In this document: piece by piece, positions 35,714 to 44,681 of the stretch | Layout: each line of letters begins with the position of its first letter | Numbering within the stretch: position 1 is the stretch's first letter | NCBI RefSeq assembly: GCF_003046475.1 | Contig: NZ_PZZZ01000005.1 | Location: forward strand, 1 to 64,000 | DNA: 64,000 nt | Direction: 5' to 3' | Source: Mycoplana dimorpha | Lineage (GTDB): Bacteria > Pseudomonadota > Alphaproteobacteria > Rhizobiales > Rhizobiaceae | The notes under the pieces: model-generated | The model's database searches: none | The model's input: the letters and a program-made list of their open reading frames with translations, nothing else | Told to the model about the DNA's origin: nothing | Translations under genes and position numbers: made by a program

Positions 35714-36634
35714 TCAGCGCAGCTTGATGCGCGGATCGATGAGCGGCGAGATCAGGTCGGCGATGAGGTTGCCGATGACGATGCCGAAGGCGGAGACGAG
35801 CGTGACGCCCATGATGATCGGGATATCGACGCGCTGGATCGCCTGCCAGGCCAGCTGGCCGATGCCGGGCCAGCCGAACACGCTCTCGACGACGACGATG
35901 CCGGACATGAACAGGCCGATGTCGATGCCGATCATGGCGATGATCGGCAGGATGGCGTTCGGCAGCGCATGGCCGAGGATGACCTTGCTGCGGCCGAGGC
36001 CCTTGGCGCGCGCGGTGCGGATGAAGTCGGCGCGCAGCACGTCGATCATCGAGGAGCGCATGATGCGCGAATACCAGCCCGAACCGAGGATGCCGAGCGT
36101 CAGCGCCGGCAGCACCAGATGCGCAAACGTGCCGTAGCCGCCGATCGGAAACCAGCCGAGCTTCACGGCGAAGACGAACAGCAGCAGCAGGGCGACGACG
36201 AACTGCGGCGCGGAAACGGTCAGGAAGCTCGTCAGCATCAGGCTGTTGTCGACCGCCTTGCCGCGGTTGAGGGCCGCGACGATGCCGAGCGGCAGGCCGA
36301 TCAGCAGTTCACAGCCAATGGCCGCGACGAGCAGGAGAAGCGTCGCCGGCAGGCGGGATGCGATGAGCTCGGCCACCTCCGTCTTCTGCAGGTAGGAGCG
36401 GCCGAAGTCACCCTGGACAAGGTTGAGCAGGTAGTTCGCGTACTGGACGAAGAACGGCTGGTCGAGACCGAGCTGCTGGCGGATGCTTTCGACCGTCGCC
36501 GCGGTGGCGGAACGACCGGCGATCTGCCGCACCGGGTCGGCCGGCAGCACGTAGAGCAGCACGAAGGTGATGAACGAGACGCCGAGCAGGATCAGCGCCG
36601 ACTGGACGAGGCGTCTAAGGATATAGGCAGCCAT
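35714..36634 (-). CDS. ABC permease, DppB-like
   Basis: 306 aa, six helices, with the N-terminal family hallmark ALILLGVSFITFVLLYVLP and the coupling loop RTARAKGLGRSKVILGHALP. Its ATG overlaps the stop of the other permease by one base. Channel half of the amide-operon transporter. Confidence 0.93.
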   Translation of the reverse strand: MAAYILRRLVQSALILLGVSFITFVLLYVLPADPVRQIAGRSATAATVESIRQQLGLDQPFFVQYANYLLNLVQGDFGRSYLQKTEVAELIASRLPATLLLLVAAIGCELLIGLPLGIVAALNRGKAVDNSLMLTSFLTVSAPQFVVALLLLFVFAVKLGWFPIGGYGTFAHLVLPALTLGILGSGWYSRIMRSSMIDVLRADFIRTARAKGLGRSKVILGHALPNAILPIIAMIGIDIGLFMSGIVVVESVFGWPGIGQLAWQAIQRVDIPIIMGVTLVSAFGIVIGNLIADLISPLIDPRIKLR

Positions 36635-37533
36635 CAGTCACGCCCCTGTTGTGTCGGATCGAGAATGTCGCGCAGCGCGTCGCCCACGAGGTTGAAGGCG
36701 AGCGCGAGCAGTAGGATCGCTGCGCCCGGAATGAAGACGAGCCAAGGTGCGGACTGGAAGTAGGTCTGGTTTTCGAAAATGATGTTGCCCCACGACGGGA
36801 TCGGCGGCTGAACGCCGATGCCGAGGAACGACAGCGTCGCCTCGAGCAGGACGGTCGTCGAAATGCCGAGCGTGCCCCAGACGATCAGCGTCGGGATCAG
36901 ATGCGGCAGGATGTGCATGAACAGGATGCGACCGTGGCCGGCGCCGAGCGTCTTCTCCGCAGCGATGTAGTCGCGTTCGGCGAGGGACGAGGTCTGGGTG
37001 AAGATCACGCGAGCCGTCTGCACCCAGTTGACGAAGGCGATGACCATCGCGACGATCCACAGCGACGGCGAAAAGATCGCGGCCAGGCAGATCGCAAGAA
37101 GAAGCGCCGGAAATGCCATCATCAGGTCGGTGAAGCGCATCAGCACCGCGCCGACCACGCCGCGGAAATAGCCCGCGGTCACGCCGACGATCGTGCCGAT
37201 CAGAAGGGCTGCGCCATTGGCGACCAGGCCGATCACCAGCGAGGTCTGGGCACCGTAGAGGATGCGCGAGAAGAGATCGCGGCCCAGAAGATCCGTGCCG
37301 AACCAGAACGTCGCGTTCGGCGGCAGCGGCGCGCCCTCGATCGTCAGGCCGTCGAAGAACTGCTCGTAGGGGTCCAGCGGCGCGATCCACCGGGCGAAGA
37401 CGGCCCCGCCGACGCAGATGAGGATGATCAGCAGGCCCAGCAGGGCGAGCTTGCGCTGCGCAAGCCTGCGCAGCACGGAAGGCCCGTTCTCCGGCGCGAC
37501 CAGTGGTTCAGGCGAGATCGATGCGTCTGCCAT
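36634..37533 (-). CDS. ABC permease, DppC-like
   Basis: 299 aa, six helices, with DppC features such as APLDPYEQF after the first helix, FWFGTDLLGRDLFSRILYGA, and the coupling loop AAEKTLGAGHGRILFMHILP. ATG 37533 (GAGAGGGG upstream) is preferred over 37566. It overlaps the antiterminator gene by 26 bases. Confidence 0.9.
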   Translation of the reverse strand: MADASISPEPLVAPENGPSVLRRLAQRKLALLGLLIILICVGGAVFARWIAPLDPYEQFFDGLTIEGAPLPPNATFWFGTDLLGRDLFSRILYGAQTSLVIGLVANGAALLIGTIVGVTAGYFRGVVGAVLMRFTDLMMAFPALLLAICLAAIFSPSLWIVAMVIAFVNWVQTARVIFTQTSSLAERDYIAAEKTLGAGHGRILFMHILPHLIPTLIVWGTLGISTTVLLEATLSFLGIGVQPPIPSWGNIIFENQTYFQSAPWLVFIPGAAILLLALAFNLVGDALRDILDPTQQGRD

Positions 37534-38119
37534 CGTCGGTGCCCCTCTCGTTCGAATGGTTCGCAACCAGCCGCTCCGCGGCGGTTTCGATCGTCACGCG
37601 CCAGGCCATGGCGGTCTGGCGCAACAGGTCATAGGCTTCGGCTTCCGTCTTGCCCTTCATCACGAAGATCATGACGGCGCGCACGATGGTCTGCCGGGCC
37701 GACAGGCGGTTCTGCAGGTCGGCGATCAGCGCCTCGGATGCATTGGCGCGGTCGAAATTGCTGCGCGCGACGAGCAGCGCGGCATAAACGCCCTTGTCGC
37801 TCATCGGCTTGAGGATCTGGGCGTGCGCACCCATCTCCATCGCCCACTTGAGCCGGCCGGGCGCCTCCGACCCGATCAGCGCGATCATCGGCATCGGCGA
37901 CTGGCCCGGCGCCCAGGGAAACTGTTCATCGTGCCCCATGTCTGCGTCGTAGAAGATGAAGTCCGCCCCGATCGCCTCGGCCGGAAGCTCCGGCCAGGCC
38001 TCGCGGACCTCGAGCCCGATCACGCCGAGCTGGCGGATGAGCCCCTGTACGGAGGGGTGCGGTCGATGCAGGATCCAGGCTACCGCGCCACCAAGGTTTT
38101 CGGTCCTGATGCGCGTCAT
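37508..38119 (-). CDS. ANTAR-domain antiterminator, AmiR-like
   Basis: 203 aa. An N-terminal pseudo-receiver domain (about 10-120) is followed by a coiled region and an ANTAR RNA-binding domain at about 138-190 (RQTIVRAVMIFVMKGKTEAE, then AYDLLRQTAMAWRVTIETAA). In Pseudomonas AmiR prevents termination in the leader of the amidase operon unless AmiC holds it silent. Here the gene directly follows the amiC-like gene (ATGA overlap), and a terminator hairpin lies in the operon leader. The symbol is given by homology and context. Confidence 0.9.
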   Translation of the reverse strand: MTRIRTENLGGAVAWILHRPHPSVQGLIRQLGVIGLEVREAWPELPAEAIGADFIFYDADMGHDEQFPWAPGQSPMPMIALIGSEAPGRLKWAMEMGAHAQILKPMSDKGVYAALLVARSNFDRANASEALIADLQNRLSARQTIVRAVMIFVMKGKTEAEAYDLLRQTAMAWRVTIETAAERLVANHSNERGTDDGRRIDLA

Positions 38120-39192
38120 GAAACCACCTTCAGCATCGAGCCGCCATGAGAGGTTTGCGAACGGTGCGTGAGATAGGGGTCGGCGCGCAGTGCCGGCAAC
38201 CGCTTGATCTCGTGAAACCGGCCGCTCTCGAGCCGGGCAATGATGGCGGGCTGACGCGCGTGGAGATGGGCAGGGTCGAGCCGCGGCGCGTGGCCGGCGC
38301 GCATCGCCGCGTTGAGCACCTCCGCAAGGGCAAGCCCCTCCGCCCCCGGACGACCGTGGAGCAGCAAAGCCAGCTCATGCACGGATTGCCGCGCCATCTC
38401 GTGGAACGACCCGCCGGTGCCGCCGTCCGGCTCGAACCAGGGGCCGGCCGAGATCAGCCCCTCCGCCGCGTCGCCGGCAGCGCCGATCTCGCATTCGGTG
38501 AAGTTGCACGACAGGACGGTCAGGCGATGGGCGAATTCAGGTGCCCGCTTCAGCTCGGAAAGCCGTGCCAGGAACGCGTAGGAGCTGTCTCCGATCAGCG
38601 AGTTCAGGATGAAGTCGGGCTTCAGTGCCCGGATGTCCTCGATGATGTGATCGAGGTCGGTGTCGCCGATCGCAAGGTAGCGATCGCCGAGTACCTGGCC
38701 GTCGGCCGCCGCGACCCGCTCGCGGGCGATCTGCGCCATCTCCCAGCCCCAGATATAGTTCGAGCCGACCAGATAGGTGCGGGCGCCAAGCGTCGGAAGC
38801 GCCCAGTCGAGGAGCGGCAGCAGGTGCTGGTTGGGGCAGGAGTGCATGTAGGCGACGCGCTCGGATGCCTCGAAACCCTCATAGGGCACCGGATACCAGA
38901 GAATTCCGTCGAAGCGCTCGAGCTCGGGGATGACCTCCTTTCGGCTGGCGGAGGTGATGCAGCCGAAGATGTGGCGCGCCTCGGACACTTGCAGGATCTC
39001 GCGGCAGAGCGGCGCATAGCGATCAAGCCGCCCTTCCGGGTCGCGCTCGATGACGCGGAACGAAACGTCGAGGCGCGGATCGGCGTTCACTTCCCTCACG
39101 CCCTGCAGCACGCCCTCGCGGGATGCGCGAGACAGCGCGGCATACATGCCACTGCCTGACAGCAGAACTCCTATGTCCACGACCCGCTTCAT
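38116..39192 (-). CDS. Amide-sensing periplasmic-binding-fold protein, AmiC-like
   Basis: 358 aa, family of AmiC/UrtA-type binding proteins. There is no signal peptide from ATG 39192 (KRVVDIGVLLSGSGMYAALS), consistent with a cytoplasmic sensor that binds the antiterminator. Recognisable AmiC segments include GILWYPVPYEGFEASERV, MHSCPNQHLLPLLDW, VGSNYIWGWEMAQIARE and AFLARLSELKRAPEF. ATG 39192 has TTTGGGGC upstream and lies 15 bases after a terminator T tract. Expected role: release AmiR when an amide binds. Confidence 0.9.
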   Translation of the reverse strand: MKRVVDIGVLLSGSGMYAALSRASREGVLQGVREVNADPRLDVSFRVIERDPEGRLDRYAPLCREILQVSEARHIFGCITSASRKEVIPELERFDGILWYPVPYEGFEASERVAYMHSCPNQHLLPLLDWALPTLGARTYLVGSNYIWGWEMAQIARERVAAADGQVLGDRYLAIGDTDLDHIIEDIRALKPDFILNSLIGDSSYAFLARLSELKRAPEFAHRLTVLSCNFTECEIGAAGDAAEGLISAGPWFEPDGGTGGSFHEMARQSVHELALLLHGRPGAEGLALAEVLNAAMRAGHAPRLDPAHLHARQPAIIARLESGRFHEIKRLPALRADPYLTHRSQTSHGGSMLKVVS

Positions 39193-39207
39193 CGGTGCCC
39201 CAAATGC

Positions 39208-39254
39208 AAAAAAACCCCGCGCCGGCGCGCCGAAAAGCGCGGTCGGAACGGGGC
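39208..39254 (-). terminator. Leader terminator of the amide operon (antitermination target)
   Basis: On the minus strand: GCCCCG, then CCGCGC, a TTTTC loop, GCGCG and CGCGGGG followed by seven T. Outer stem CCCCG/CGGGG and inner stem CGCGC/GCGCG are joined by a partly paired internal loop. It ends 15 bases before the amiC-like start codon, so it would stop transcription before the operon. This is the place where AmiR is expected to act. Confidence 0.8.
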
Positions 39255-39258
39255 TCAA

Positions 39259-39729
39259 ATGCCAAATATTTAATTTAGCTTAGCGGCTGGGCCCGCAGAT
39301 TGGAAGCTAAATTGCGGCACAACCCCGCTAAAATCAACAACTGTGTCCCGCGCGCCTCTGGCTGCGCAACATTTGTGCATCGGCTGGATTTTTCCGCGGA
39401 TAGTTCCCACGGAAGGGCTGCGACGCCACTGCTGATTGAGCGCCAAACTGGCACGTTCCCGCAAAGGATGAATTCGAAGTGATTCGTCAGCATTATATTA
39501 ATCATTATCGCTTTTCATCCAGGTGCCTCCCAAGCAGGCTGCACGCACCGGTCTCTCGAGTGCGATCCACGGCAGCGCCGTCTATGTCTTGTAGATAAAG
39601 GGGGCTGGGTCAAAGGCCTGGTCTTGTTGCCGCACTGAGGCGGCCACTGCCGAGCTGCGATTCAATACGTCGCGGCATGACGCCACCACGACCATATTCT
39701 GTCTATTTCATCTATTTACGGGGCCTACC
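39259..39729. other. Divergent non-coding region between amide operon and chemoreceptor
   Basis: About 470 bases without a credible gene. The left part is AT-rich (CCAAATATTTAATTTAGC) and forms the rest of the amide-operon leader. A sigma-54-like sequence reads toward the operon at 39366-39380. The chemoreceptor promoter should lie at the right, but I cannot place it. Confidence 0.5.
39366..39380 (-). promoter_or_regulatory. Sigma-54-like promoter candidate for the amide operon
   Basis: On the minus strand, ATGCACAAATGTTGC has the -24 region GCAC and the -12 TTGC at the correct N10 spacing between the -24 G and the -12 GC pair. One of the two invariant -24 guanines is replaced by T, so it is weak. 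Nitrogen-controlled transcription would suit an amidase operon. Confidence 0.3.
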
Positions 39730-42051
39730 ATGCTTTTCAAGTCGACCACGGGTCGAAACATTTTTGCCGTTGCTGCGTGCGGCGTCGTTGCCACAATCTC
39801 CGTGTCGGCGTTCCTCTTCTTCCGCTCCTACGAGGACGTCAAAGCGAGCAGCCTGGAGCGTATGCGCGAGATTGCGAAGGCGCAGGCGTTGGTCGTCGAA
39901 AAGGAAATTGGCGGGACCGTTCACATCGTCAACGGGCTGGCCTCCTTTCTGGAAACGGCAAAAGAGAACAGCGATGCTGACCGAACCAGGATCGACCACG
40001 TCCTTAGTGACATGCTGAAGAACAATCACAACGTGCTTGCGTTGTGGACCGGCTGGGAGCCGAACGCATTCGATGGCAGGGACGGTGACTTTGCAGGTGC
40101 GACCGGCCACGACCAGACGGGTCGCTACGTGCCGTACTTCGTGCGTGGCGAAGATGGGAAAATTCTTCATACTTCGCTGACCGGCTACGCGACCGCCGGT
40201 GAGGGTGACTTCTATCAGTTGCCCATGAAGCAGCAGAAGACCGTTGTCATCGAGCCATATCCCTATGCCATTGGCGGGCAGGAGGTCCTGATCACCTCGA
40301 TTGCCATGCCGATCATTATCGACGGCAAGCCCATGGGTGTCGCCGGCCTTGATCTTTCGCTGCGAGAGACGAGCGAGGCACTGGCGGCTCTCCGCCCGAT
40401 GGAAACGGGCCATTTGAGCCTCGTCACCGGTTTGGGCAAGATTATCGGGCATCCTGATCAGGGCCTGATCGGAAAGAGCCTGTCTGAAGGTGGTGCGCAG
40501 ACGACCGGCTGGGACGAGTTGGTTGCCAATCCGGGCGTCGAGCGGGAGATAACCGCACAGGATGGCACCGTCCACATAGCCATTGCCTCGCCCGTGGCGC
40601 TGACCCCCGACATGAAATGGTATGCGATCGTGTCCGTGCCGAAGAGCACGGTTCTCGCACAATTGGACGCGATGATGCGTGACGCCGCGCTGATCATCCT
40701 GATGGCCGCCGTCGTGCTCGCCCTGGCCGGCTGGCTCATCGCTCGTCGATTCATTGGTCGCATCTCAAACATCATCGGCGAGACGGCGCAGATCGCGCAG
40801 GGCAATCTTCAGCTCACGTTGAAGGACAGCCAGGCCAATGACGAGATCGGCGACCTCGCGCGCTCTCTTGAAGTCCTGCTCGAGAACAACCGGTCGAAGG
40901 CCCGCCTGGAAGAGGAAGCGGAAGCCAACCGAAGCCTTTCCGAGAAGGAGCGGATCGCCCGCCAGGAACAGGAGGCAAGGGACGCCGCGGCTGTGAAGTT
41001 CGCCGTCGACAATCTTGCGGTGGGGCTTTCAAAGCTGTCGGACGGCGATGTGTCCTACCGGATCGAACAGCCCTTCACCGAAGCGCTCGACACCGTGCGC
41101 CGGGACTTCAACAACTCGGCCGAGAAGCTGGAATTGACCCTCACGCAAGTTTCCGACAACGCACGGAACATCAATGCGGGCGTGAATGAGATCCGTTCGG
41201 CTGCCGATGACCTGGCCAAGCGCACCGAGCAGCAAGCCGCCGCCGTCGAGGAAACCGCTGCCGCTCTTGAGGAAATCACCGCCACGGTGAAGAACTCGAC
41301 CGTGCGCGCGCAGGAAGCGGGGCAACTTGTCGCCCGGACTCGCTCCGGAGCGGAGAAATCCGGTGAAGTGGTCCGTCGTGCTGTCGCGGCGATGGAACAG
41401 ATCGAAAAGTCGTCCGTGGAGATCAACAACATCATCGGCGTTATTGATGAGATCGCCTTCCAGACCAACCTGCTGGCGCTCAACGCCGGCGTGGAAGCCG
41501 CCCGCGCCGGTGACGCCGGCAAGGGCTTCGCTGTCGTAGCGCAGGAAGTGCGCGAACTTGCCCAGCGTTCAGCAACGGCAGCCCGCGAGATCAAGGAGTT
41601 GATCGGCACCTCGAGCACTCAGGTGCGGGAAGGCGTGCATCTTGTCGATGACACGGGCCGAGCGCTCGAGACCATCGTCGCGGAGGTGCAGGAGATCAAC
41701 CGGCACGTCAACGGCATCGTAGAAGCTGCACAGGAACAGTCGTCCGGTCTCCAGCAGATCAACACTGCCGTCAATCAGATGGACCAGGACACGCAGAAGA
41801 ACGCGGCGATGGTGGAAGAGACCACGGCGTCCACCCACGGCCTGGCGCAGGAAGTGGGTGCGCTCAATCAGCTTCTGGCACAATTCAAGTTGTCCGGCAG
41901 CGTGCGGCAGGCACCGAACCCTGTTCGCGCGGCAACGGGCAGGGAGGCATTCGTGGCGTCTCCGGTTCGGGCCCTCGGCCGCAAGATTGCCAGCGCCTTC
42001 TCCGGCAATGCCGCCGTCGATACCTCCCAAGAGCGTTGGGAGGAGTTCTGA
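39730..42051 (+). CDS. Methyl-accepting chemotaxis protein with Cache sensor
   Basis: 773 aa. First helix about 11-31, a periplasmic dCache-type ligand domain to about 315 ([19 protein letters not shown], then [14 protein letters not shown]), second helix about 318-340, HAMP domains to about 480, then a signalling domain with the hairpin tip [20 protein letters not shown]. The protein ends in R-W-E-E-F, an xWxxF pentapeptide tether for CheR/CheB, so it can recruit its own methylation enzymes. Ligand unknown. It stands alone, divergent from the amide operon. Confidence 0.95.
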   Translation: MLFKSTTGRNIFAVAACGVVATISVSAFLFFRSYEDVKASSLERMREIAKAQALVVEKEIGGTVHIVNGLASFLETAKENSDADRTRIDHVLSDMLKNNHNVLALWTGWEPNAFDGRDGDFAGATGHDQTGRYVPYFVRGEDGKILHTSLTGYATAGEGDFYQLPMKQQKTVVIEPYPYAIGGQEVLITSIAMPIIIDGKPMGVAGLDLSLRETSEALAALRPMETGHLSLVTGLGKIIGHPDQGLIGKSLSEGGAQTTGWDELVANPGVEREITAQDGTVHIAIASPVALTPDMKWYAIVSVPKSTVLAQLDAMMRDAALIILMAAVVLALAGWLIARRFIGRISNIIGETAQIAQGNLQLTLKDSQANDEIGDLARSLEVLLENNRSKARLEEEAEANRSLSEKERIARQEQEARDAAAVKFAVDNLAVGLSKLSDGDVSYRIEQPFTEALDTVRRDFNNSAEKLELTLTQVSDNARNINAGVNEIRSAADDLAKRTEQQAAAVEETAAALEEITATVKNSTVRAQEAGQLVARTRSGAEKSGEVVRRAVAAMEQIEKSSVEINNIIGVIDEIAFQTNLLALNAGVEAARAGDAGKGFAVVAQEVRELAQRSATAAREIKELIGTSSTQVREGVHLVDDTGRALETIVAEVQEINRHVNGIVEAAQEQSSGLQQINTAVNQMDQDTQKNAAMVEETTASTHGLAQEVGALNQLLAQFKLSGSVRQAPNPVRAATGREAFVASPVRALGRKIASAFSGNAAVDTSQERWEEF

Positions 42052-42075
42052 GTAGCGAACGCAACGTTTGAATGG

Positions 42076-42103
42076 CTCGTCCGCCCCGAGGCGGGCGGAC
42101 GAG
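42076..42103 (+). terminator. Hairpin after the chemoreceptor gene
   Basis: An 11-bp perfect stem CTCGTCCGCCC / GGGCGGACGAG with a 6-base loop, 24 bases past the chemoreceptor stop. No T tract follows. It also faces the convergent gnd gene and may serve both. Confidence 0.6.
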
Positions 42104-42211
42104 TGCTATCAGGGCCTAACGCCAAGGCGGAGCCAGCCCGGCTTCGAAACCTTGCTTCACACAGCCGCTAGGTTCGACAACGCGGCCTGGTCTCGACGGC
42201 AGGACGCAGGG

Positions 42212-43627
42212 TCACGATCCCCATGGGCCGTGATGCTGGTCGACGCCGTCGATACGGTCGAAGCCGTGGGCGCCGAAGAAGTCGCGCTGGGCCTGGATGA
42301 GGTTCGCCGTGCCGCGGCCGCGGCGGTAGGCGTCGAAATAGGCAAGCGCCGAGGACAGGGCGGGAACCGGCAGGCCGGAGAGCGCCGCATGCGAGACGAC
42401 GCGGCGCAGCGCCCCGTCCGCGTCCTTCACCATCTGCGAGAAGGCCGGGGTGACGATGAGGTTTGCCGCCTGCGGATCTGCGGTGAAGGCGGAGGTGATC
42501 TCGTCGAGGAACTGCGAACGGATGATGCAGCCCGCCCGCCAGATGCGGGCGATCGTCGGCATCGGCAGGTTCCAGTTGTAGTGCGCCGACGCTGCGGCCA
42601 TCACCGCAAAGCCTTGCGCATAGGCGCCGATCTTGGCGGCGAGCAGCGCGCTTTCGAGATCGTCGATGAAGGCCGCCTTGTCTGTCGGGAGTTCGACGGG
42701 GGTCGGCAAGCCGAAGATCGTTTCCGCCGCCTCGCGCTCGGCCTTCTGCGACGACAGGATGCGGCCGGCAACGGCGGCTTCGATCGCGGTGGCGGCAACG
42801 CCCAGGTTCTGGGCCTCGATCACCGACCACTTGCCGGTGCCCTTCTGGCCGGCCGCATCGACGATCATGTCGACCATCGGCTTGCCAGACACCGGATCGG
42901 TGGCCTTGAGGACTTTTTCGGTGATCTCGGTCAGATAGGAATTGAGCCGGCCGCCGTTCCACCTGCCGAACACCTCGCCGATCTCGGCAGCATCCATGCG
43001 GAGGCCGTCGCGCAGGATGCCGTAGATCTCGGCGATCATCTGCATGTCGGCATATTCGATGCCGTTGTGGATGGTCTTGACGAAGTGGCCGGCGCCGTTC
43101 TCGCCGAGCCAGGCGACGCAGGGCTCGCCATTGAACCGGGCGGAAATCGAGGTCAGGACCGTCTCGACCCGCTTCCAGCTTTCCTCGGTGCCGCCGACCA
43201 TGATGGAGGGGCCGTGGCGGGCGCCTTCCTCGCCGCCGGACACGCCCATGCCGATGAAGGTCAGGCCGCTGTCCTTCAGATTGTCGAAGCGGCGTATCGT
43301 GTCGTGGAAATTGGCGTTGCCGGCGTCGATCATGATGTCGCCGGCCGAAAGATAGGGCTTCAGCAGTTCCATCTGCTGGTCGACCGGTTCGCCTGCCTTG
43401 ATCATGATGATGATCGGCCGCGGCGGACGGATGGCGGCGACGAATGCCTCCAGGGTCTCGCAGGGGACGATCCGGTCCTGCAGGGCCCCGGCTTCAGCGT
43501 GGAAGTTCCGCGTCGCTTCCGGCGACCGGTTGAAGACGGCAATCCTGTTGCCCTTTTCAGCGATATTGAGCGCCAGGTTGGAGCCCATGACGCCAAGGCC
43601 GATAAGCCCGATTTCTGCCTGTTCCAC
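42212..43627 (-). CDS. gnd: 6-phosphogluconate dehydrogenase (decarboxylating)
   Basis: 471 aa, the normal long-form length. The N-terminal NADP-binding motif is IGLGVMGSNLALN (9-21), and the catalytic region is VKTIHNGIEYADMQMIAE with the conserved Lys and Asn. It also has a substrate-binding segment (GVSGGEEGARHGPSIMVGG) and a C-terminal tail with AQRDFFGAHGFDRID. It converts 6-phosphogluconate to ribulose 5-phosphate and CO2. It starts at GTG 43627 with GGAGG 8 bases before it. Last gene of the sugar-acid operon, after gluconokinase. Confidence 0.95.
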   Translation of the reverse strand: MEQAEIGLIGLGVMGSNLALNIAEKGNRIAVFNRSPEATRNFHAEAGALQDRIVPCETLEAFVAAIRPPRPIIIMIKAGEPVDQQMELLKPYLSAGDIMIDAGNANFHDTIRRFDNLKDSGLTFIGMGVSGGEEGARHGPSIMVGGTEESWKRVETVLTSISARFNGEPCVAWLGENGAGHFVKTIHNGIEYADMQMIAEIYGILRDGLRMDAAEIGEVFGRWNGGRLNSYLTEITEKVLKATDPVSGKPMVDMIVDAAGQKGTGKWSVIEAQNLGVAATAIEAAVAGRILSSQKAEREAAETIFGLPTPVELPTDKAAFIDDLESALLAAKIGAYAQGFAVMAAASAHYNWNLPMPTIARIWRAGCIIRSQFLDEITSAFTADPQAANLIVTPAFSQMVKDADGALRRVVSHAALSGLPVPALSSALAYFDAYRRGRGTANLIQAQRDFFGAHGFDRIDGVDQHHGPWGS

Positions 43628-43684
43628 TTTACACACCTCCGTTCGGTTCGACGTGTCCGGCACCAGAACGTGCCTGCGAAAAAG

Positions 43685-44233
43685 TTACGCCCCCCGACCG
43701 GCGCGAGCTGCGAGCGCCGCCTGTGCGGCGGCGACGATCCGTTCGAGGGGCTGATCGATGTCGACGGTGACCACGTCGCTCTCCCCGACAGGCGGCTCGA
43801 GCGTCGCCAGCTGGCTGTCGAGAAGCGACGAGGGCATGAAGTGGCCCTTGCGACCGCTCAGCCGCGACGCCAGCAGGTCGCGCGAGCCGTGCAGGAAGAC
43901 AAAGGTCAGCGGCTGGCCTGCGCAAGCCCGCAGGTGCTGCCGGTAGGCGCGCTTCAACGCCGAGCACGACAGGACGACGTCGCCAGGACAAGCGAGTTCC
44001 CGGCCCAGCGCATCCAGCCAGGGCAGGCGGTCGGCATCGTCGAGGGGCACGCCCAGCCGCATCTTTTCGACATTGGCGGGGGGATGGAGGGCATCGCCTT
44101 CGACGAAGCGGCAGTTGATGTGGTCCGCAAGCCGAGCTCCGACCGACGACTTTCCGCAGCCCGAAACCCCCATCACGACGATCGGCCCGAAACCGCCGGC
44201 TTCAGGGCCACCCCGTCTTTCAGCCGTCGACAT
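43685..44233 (-). CDS. gntK: Gluconokinase
   Basis: 182 aa. P-loop GVSGCGKS at 22-29, then FVEGDALHPPANVEKMRLGVPL with the gluconate-binding Asp/His region, WLDALGREL, VLSCSALKRAYRQHLR and GHFMPSSLLDSQLATLEPP, all diagnostic of GntK. It phosphorylates gluconate to 6-phosphogluconate, the substrate of the gene just downstream. ATG 44233 is preferred to 44281 because it leaves the expected short N-terminus. Confidence 0.93.
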   Translation of the reverse strand: MSTAERRGGPEAGGFGPIVVMGVSGCGKSSVGARLADHINCRFVEGDALHPPANVEKMRLGVPLDDADRLPWLDALGRELACPGDVVLSCSALKRAYRQHLRACAGQPLTFVFLHGSRDLLASRLSGRKGHFMPSSLLDSQLATLEPPVGESDVVTVDIDQPLERIVAAAQAALAARAGRGA

Positions 44234-44283
44234 GAAGCCTATTCCCTGGCGATCCTGCGCCGCCGTTGTCGTGCCCGGCACCC

Positions 44284-44607
44284 TCAGGCCTGGGCAAGCT
44301 CAAAGACGTGATGGTGGATATGGCCGTCGAACATTGCCAGCAGGCCCTTCGTCACTTCCCGGCTTTCGTAGCGCACAGGGGAGTCCAAGGCGCGCGCCAG
44401 TGCCTCGCGGTCGTCATAGGCGGTCGAAAGCACCATCGCGATAGCCGGAGCGCCTTCGTCGCGCTCCACGGAATGGAGAACCCGCACCTCGCGGACGCCG
44501 GGAAAGGCCAGCCACAGGGGCATCAGCTTCTCGGCGATATAGCTCTTGAACGCGTCTTCCTGGCCGGCATGGATGGTGCCCTCGAACAGGGCTTGGCGGA
44601 TGATCAT
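44284..44607 (-). CDS. Dimeric alpha-beta-barrel protein (EthD/antibiotic-monooxygenase-like)
   Basis: 107 aa. The pattern MIIRQALFEGTIHAGQEDAF, LWLAFPGVREVRVLHS, AIAMVLSTAYDDREALARAL and FDGHIHHHVFEL is that of a small ferredoxin-like dimeric barrel with a C-terminal His-rich strand. Members are enzymes or sugar-binding proteins; the exact role is unknown. Its position between the 2-hydroxyacid dehydrogenase and gluconokinase suggests a role in sugar-acid metabolism. Confidence 0.75.
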   Translation of the reverse strand: MIIRQALFEGTIHAGQEDAFKSYIAEKLMPLWLAFPGVREVRVLHSVERDEGAPAIAMVLSTAYDDREALARALDSPVRYESREVTKGLLAMFDGHIHHHVFELAQA

Positions 44608-44681
44608 TGACCGGGCTCCGTTTGTTTTATGATCAGATGCAATCGCTGGCGCACGGTCGCTTCAGACGCGCCCGGAGTTGC

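Noticed and set aside
39449-39463. TGGCACGTTCCCGCA on the plus strand as a sigma-54 promoter for the chemoreceptor
   Set aside because: The spacing between GG and GC is nine instead of ten bases, and the -12 element is CCGC rather than TTGC.
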